In this document: positions 60,528-64,000 of the stretch, piece after piece
How the letters are laid out: every line of letters starts with the position of its first letter
Position numbering within the stretch: the stretch's first letter is position 1
Assembly (NCBI RefSeq): GCF_029869545.1
Contig: NZ_JARWQD010000249.1
Coordinates: 1 to 64,000 of the forward strand
Reading direction: 5' to 3'
Source of the DNA: Nocardia wallacei
GTDB lineage: Bacteria; Actinomycetota; Actinomycetes; Mycobacteriales; Mycobacteriaceae
DNA: 64,000 bases
Notes under the pieces: model-generated
Seen by the model: the letters and a program-made list of their open reading frames with translations, nothing else
Databases searched by the model: none
Told to the model about the DNA's origin: nothing
Made by a program: the position numbers and the translations under genes

Positions 60528-60935
60528 TCAGTCGCCGCAGTGCGTGCCGAACTCCTCGAAGACGTCGTCCTTGATGCGGCCGCCCCAGTCGATGCACTTA
60601 CCTTCGGCCTCGACCTTGGCGAAGGCGTACTCGGTGAACGTGCGATCGTCGTTGATGACCACCGCGGAGTGATCCTTGGACTGCCGCACCGCCGCGCCCA
60701 TCGAAATCGGCTCACCCGGCGTGTCCCGGATGGTGACCACGCAGTTGGTCCTGCCGTTGTAGGTGAGGTAGACCGTGCCGCCCCGCAGATCATGCTGGTC
60801 GACGACGGTGAACCCCTCGCCGCACTGGCCGCCATAGCTGGCCGCGGATGCGGTAGCAGGCAGGAACACCGCAAGACCGGCGGTGATCCCGAGTGCGGCG
60901 GCACCCGCGGCGATCGACTTCTTGGCGTTGATCAA
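60528..60935 (-). CDS. Spore-associated protein A-like secreted protein
   Basis: A 135-residue secreted protein resembling Streptomyces spore-associated protein A (SapA). A signal peptide (about 1-32, ending SAAS) is followed by a compact domain with four Cys, likely two disulfides. The family-like run GTVYLTYNGRTNCVVTIRD is near 53-71. The start is a TTG at 60935, seven nt after AGGAAAAGG; no ATG or GTG lies upstream in frame before the hydrophobic core. SapA-type proteins coat spores, but most homologues in non-sporulating actinomycetes have no known role. Confidence 0.8.
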   Translation of the reverse strand: MINAKKSIAAGAAALGITAGLAVFLPATASAASYGGQCGEGFTVVDQHDLRGGTVYLTYNGRTNCVVTIRDTPGEPISMGAAVRQSKDHSAVVINDDRTFTEYAFAKVEAEGKCIDWGGRIKDDVFEEFGTHCGD

Positions 60936-61024
60936 TGTTGAACCTTTTCCTCTTCCTGTGACATCGAGCGTTCGGGTAGTTACCCCGAACGCCGAGCGCC
61001 CAAACGCGGCTCGGCGAGGAGAGG

Positions 61025-62416
61025 TCAGGAGCCGGTCATCCCGGGCTCGACGGTCACCGGGCGGTCGCAGCTCGCGGGCGGATCGACCTGGGAGCACGGC
61101 GCGGGCAGCCGGGTGGGGACGTACCCCGCGGGCACGCCGCCGTTGCGGACGAGGGCGACGTAGGCGTCGACGGCGCCGGTCGCGGTGCGGGTCAGGGTGG
61201 GGTCGCTCTCGACGTCCACGGTGTACAGGCCGAAACGCGGTGCGTAACTTCCCCATTCGTAGTTGTCGGTGAGGCTCCAGTAGTTGTAGCCCATGACGTT
61301 CATGCCGTCGGCCCTGGCGCGCTGGATCCAGTAGAGGGTGTCGCGCAGATGGTCGGCGCGGCAGTAGGGGTGCTCGGGTGTGCTCTCGATCGGCGGATCG
61401 GTGTTCTTGCGGCAGTCGCCCTCGGTCCCGTTGTCGGTGGGCATCCCGCTCTCCACCACGTAGATCGGTTTGCCGTCGAGATACTCGTGGTAGTGCCGCA
61501 GGGCGTAGTAGATGCCCTCGGTTTGCTGCGGTAGCTCCCACATCTGCGGCGCGCCCGCCGAGGTGCCGGTCGCGGCGGTCTGCTCGTCGGGGCCGAAATA
61601 GTAGTCGACACCGAGGAAGTCGAGCTTGTCGCGCACCCGGTCGACGAAGCCGTGATTGACCTCGGCCTCCTTGCCGGACACGAATCCGACGTTGCTGGTG
61701 ACCAGGGCGCCGGGCTGGTTGTTGTGGATGGTGTCGTAGATGTCGTTGTGCGCCTGGGCGAGTCGCTCCACCATGAGATCGGCCTCCTCGTTGGAGGAGA
61801 CGGCGCCGATGCGGCGTTCGGAGCCGACATAGGCCAGGGGCTCGTTGATCGTCACCCACATCGGCTCGTATTTCGCGAAGCGGTTCACGACCTTTCGCGC
61901 GTTGGTCAGCCAGTCGCCGACCATGCGCTCGTCCAGCCAGCCGCCGCGGTCGGCGGCCCAGCCCGGATACACCCAGTGATCCAGGGTGATCATCGGCGTC
62001 ATGCCGTAGGCGCGGATCCGCTCGACCATCTTGTCGTACTTGGCGAATGCCTGCTCGTCCCAGCCGTCGGGCCCGGGGCCGGGCTGCACGCGGGCCCATT
62101 CGATGCTCATCCGGAACACCCGCACGCCGAGGGCGGCGGCGTGTTTGATGTCGTCGTCGTAGAAATCGAGGAACCGCACCGAATCCTTGTACTTGTCGAC
62201 CGCACCGGATTCGATGTAGCGCGTCCAATTACTGTCGGGCGCAGAGCCTTCGGACTGGAAGCCGGAGGCGGCCACGCCCCAGAGGAAATCGTCGCCGAGC
62301 TGCCACTCGTCGTGTCGCGGGGTCGCGGGGGCGGCCGCCACCAGCCCCGGTAGGAGCATCGTCGCTACCGCGGCGGCACATGCCGCCAACGCGTGCCGGC
62401 GAGTCGACTGTCGCAT
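61025..62416 (-). CDS. Secreted glycoside hydrolase family 1 enzyme
   Basis: A 463-residue secreted beta-glycosidase of family GH1. An N-terminal signal (about 1-30) leads to the TIM barrel, which opens FLWGVAASGFQSEG. The acid/base Glu192 is in TINEP and the nucleophile Glu322 is in VVESGMP, where Ser replaces the usual Asn of ENG. C-terminal GYNYWSLTDNYEW is the typical GH1 aglycone region. Four Cys in the late part may form disulfides. GH1 enzymes are usually cytosolic, so export is unusual. ATG at 62416. The symporter gene starts 900 nt upstream on the same strand. Confidence 0.88.
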   Translation of the reverse strand: MRQSTRRHALAACAAAVATMLLPGLVAAAPATPRHDEWQLGDDFLWGVAASGFQSEGSAPDSNWTRYIESGAVDKYKDSVRFLDFYDDDIKHAAALGVRVFRMSIEWARVQPGPGPDGWDEQAFAKYDKMVERIRAYGMTPMITLDHWVYPGWAADRGGWLDERMVGDWLTNARKVVNRFAKYEPMWVTINEPLAYVGSERRIGAVSSNEEADLMVERLAQAHNDIYDTIHNNQPGALVTSNVGFVSGKEAEVNHGFVDRVRDKLDFLGVDYYFGPDEQTAATGTSAGAPQMWELPQQTEGIYYALRHYHEYLDGKPIYVVESGMPTDNGTEGDCRKNTDPPIESTPEHPYCRADHLRDTLYWIQRARADGMNVMGYNYWSLTDNYEWGSYAPRFGLYTVDVESDPTLTRTATGAVDAYVALVRNGGVPAGYVPTRLPAPCSQVDPPASCDRPVTVEPGMTGS

Positions 62417-62488
62417 TCCAGCAAGCGTAGCTGGCCAATTGCTGAAATCCGTGGCGGCGGGCGGCGTGTCGGCCGCTCAGGGGTGGAT

Positions 62489-63364
62489 TCAGGACGCGGT
62501 CGCCGCCAGCCCGGTACGCGCGCGACGGGCGAACAGCGCCGCGGCGACGGCGGCGGGCACGTTCATCAGCACGCCGTAGACCGCGGGCGGCACCGACATC
62601 GCCGAGTTGTGCAGCACCGACGTCGCCACGGCGATGGCCAGCGCACCGTTGTGGATCCCGATCTCCATGGCCGCCGCCACGGCCTGATCGGCGCCGATGC
62701 CGAACAGCCGCGACACGTAATAGCCCACCAGAATGCCGATCGTGGCCAGCAGCAGGCATACCGCCGCCAGCGCGCCGACATTGTCGGTGAGCGTGTCGAA
62801 GTCGCGGGCCACGGCCGCGAGTACCACCAGCGCCAGCACCACGACCGACAGCACCTTCACGCTGCCCTGCGCCCGCCGCGACCGGTCCGGGAACCGGCGG
62901 TGCACCCACATGCCGAGCGCCACCGGAATCAGCACGATCGCGAAGACCTGCGCGAACTTGTCCGGGCGCAGCCCGATTCCGGCATCGCCGTCGAGGAACA
63001 ACACATACGACAGTCCGACCATCAGCGGCAGGGTGAACACCGCCAGCACCGAATTGACGGCGGTGAGCGTGATGTTCAGTGCCACATTGCCCCCGGCGAT
63101 ATGGCTGAACAGATTCGCCGACGGCCCACCGGGAGAGGCGGCCAGCAGCAGCATGCCCGCCGCCACCGCGCCGTCGAGCCCGAACAGGTAGATCAGGCCC
63201 AGGCAGATCGCGGGCAGCAGCAGCATCTGACAGGCGAGCGCCACCGCGGCCGCCTTCGGATAGCGCAGCACCCGGGCGAAATCGTCCACGGTCAGGGTGA
63301 GTCCGAGGCCGAACATCACCAGGGCCAGGGCGAGGGGCAGGACCACCGCGAACAACGAACCCAC
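62489..63364 (-). CDS. Bile acid:sodium symporter family (BASS) transporter
   Basis: A 291-residue, about 9-10-helix transporter of the BASS family. Family motifs are visible: LVMFGLGLTLTVDDF in the first helix pair, ASPGGPSANLFSHIAGGNVALNITLTAVNS (the first helix-breaking crossover and sodium site), and EIGIHNGALAIAVA in the second crossover. Bacterial BASS proteins carry bile acids, pantoate or other organic anions with sodium. The GTG at 63364 follows GAGGAG. It shares a strand with the GH1 gene, 72 nt before it, but a common role is uncertain. Confidence 0.9.
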   Translation of the reverse strand: MGSLFAVVLPLALALVMFGLGLTLTVDDFARVLRYPKAAAVALACQMLLLPAICLGLIYLFGLDGAVAAGMLLLAASPGGPSANLFSHIAGGNVALNITLTAVNSVLAVFTLPLMVGLSYVLFLDGDAGIGLRPDKFAQVFAIVLIPVALGMWVHRRFPDRSRRAQGSVKVLSVVVLALVVLAAVARDFDTLTDNVGALAAVCLLLATIGILVGYYVSRLFGIGADQAVAAAMEIGIHNGALAIAVATSVLHNSAMSVPPAVYGVLMNVPAAVAAALFARRARTGLAATAS

Positions 63365-63421
63365 TGCGAACTCCTCATCTGCGCACCCGCCGGTTGTGCT
63401 GCCCGGCACCGGGTTCCGACA

Positions 63422-64000
63422 CTAGTGAATCGGGTGCGGATGGGCGGGCGCGGGGGATACGCGAGCGATGACGCCGTCGATGTAGGCACGGAATAGTGCT
63501 GCCATGTCGACGTTTTCGGGGTCGAGCAGCCATTGCAGCTGCAGGCCGTCCATCATGGCGGTGACCTGGCGGGCCAGGGCCGCGGTGTCGGTCCCGGCGG
63601 CGACGGTGCCCGCGGTGACACCGTCGTCGAGCGCTCGCACCAGCCAGGCCCGCAGGCGGCGGTAGCGATCGACCGCCCAGCCGTGCGCCGGGTGGTCGGC
63701 GGTGATCGCCTCGCCGGTGACGACGGTGAACAGCTGGACCAGGCCGGGGACGTGGGCGTTGTAGGCGACGAGGGCGGCCAGCCGGTCGAGCGCGGCCGGG
63801 CCGCGCAGATCGTCGGGGGCGCCCAGGCGTTCGTAGTCCACGCGGTCGCGGTATTCGAGCACGGCCGTCAGCAGCGCGGCCTTGGTGGGGAAGTGGTGCA
63901 GCAGTCCGGGCTGCGACAGACCGCAGCGCTCGGCGATCTCGGCGATCGACGCGCCGCGGAAACCGTTGTCGGCGAACGTCTTCAGCGCGACGTCGAGAAT
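63422..64000 (-). CDS. TetR family regulator, cut by the window end
   Basis: A TetR regulator whose 5' end lies beyond 64000; 192 codons plus the stop are visible. The frame runs continuously from the edge. The helix-turn-helix is at the visible N-terminus (SIAEIAERCGLSQPGLLHHFPTKAALL), followed by a C-terminal domain with MMDGLQLQWLLDPENVDM. It is upstream of the BASS transporter gene on the same strand (57-nt gap) and may control it. The real start cannot be seen. Confidence 0.85.
   Translation of the reverse strand: MLDVALKTFADNGFRGASIAEIAERCGLSQPGLLHHFPTKAALLTAVLEYRDRVDYERLGAPDDLRGPAALDRLAALVAYNAHVPGLVQLFTVVTGEAITADHPAHGWAVDRYRRLRAWLVRALDDGVTAGTVAAGTDTAALARQVTAMMDGLQLQWLLDPENVDMAALFRAYIDGVIARVSPAPAHPHPIH

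Overview
The window is high-GC actinobacterial DNA with frequent GTG and TTG starts, stop/start overlaps (ATGA, GTGA) and dense gene packing. Several genes point to a mycolic-acid-containing actinomycete, most likely Nocardia or a close relative. These are two antigen-85-type secreted mycolyltransferase/esterase paralogues (1818-2855 and 59447-60502), a ChoD-type cholesterol oxidase-like protein, a LigC/Prim-Pol pair laid out as in mycobacteria, TAP-like lipoprotein hydrolases, an LCP cell-wall ligase and an actinobacterial M-box riboswitch. The genus is inferred from gene content only. I see no rRNA, tRNA, CRISPR array, phage or transposase.

Layout. 1-295 is a homopolymer-rich inverted repeat with no gene. 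296-4583 holds an SDR with a divergent MarR regulator and a clear operator, the first Ag85-like protein, a second SDR and a TVP38-type membrane protein. 4849-10216 is the methylmalonyl-CoA mutase operon (mutA, mutB, meaB), with 1-nt and 4-nt overlaps. 10403-17361 has a membrane adenylate cyclase, a coupled nucleoside hydrolase/amidohydrolase pair, a flavin monooxygenase with a divergent TetR and twin operators, a type II thioesterase and a DUF2784 protein. 17362-22470 has a zinc-ribbon SDR lacking the catalytic Tyr, an alpha/beta hydrolase lacking the nucleophile Ser with its own TetR and twin operators, and an acyl-CoA dehydrogenase coupled to another TetR. 22487-25111 holds Prim-PolC plus LigC and a cold-shock protein. 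25202-30814 holds a TAP-like lipoprotein hydrolase, two convergent DHA2 efflux pumps separated by a strong terminator, and a TetR.

30883-35109 is one of the two most interesting parts. An M-box (Mg2+) riboswitch and a possible 30-codon leader ORF precede mgtC, a fused double ABC permease and an ABC ATPase, all apparently one transcript. This places an ABC system that is normally annotated as nitrate/sulfonate-type under Mg2+ control.

35144-41375 has a large acyl-CoA dehydrogenase-like protein, a TetR, a Na+/H+ antiporter with a C-terminal UBP-type zinc finger, a small coiled-coil protein and a RodA/FtsW-family flippase. 41379-46838 is the other highlight: four genes overlapping by ATGA (class V cysteine-desulfurase-like protein, unknown protein with a C-terminal HMA domain, Y4yA-like PLP decarboxylase, cysteine synthase fused to rhodanese). 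They look like a small sulfur/PLP pathway with a metal-binding component and no obvious known product.

46911-53884 contains a flavin-pocket enzyme, a membrane protein, a DUF2599 lipoprotein, a double TerD protein with a HAD-like neighbour lacking the nucleophile Asp, and the GMC oxidoreductase with a divergent TetR. 54016-64000 contains the LCP protein, a GTGA-coupled XRE/DUF397 pair, a LexA-type repressor, a stand-alone ATP-dependent DNA ligase, the second Ag85-like protein, a spore-associated-protein-A-like secreted protein, a secreted GH1 glycosidase, a bile-acid:sodium-symporter-family protein and a TetR cut by the window end.
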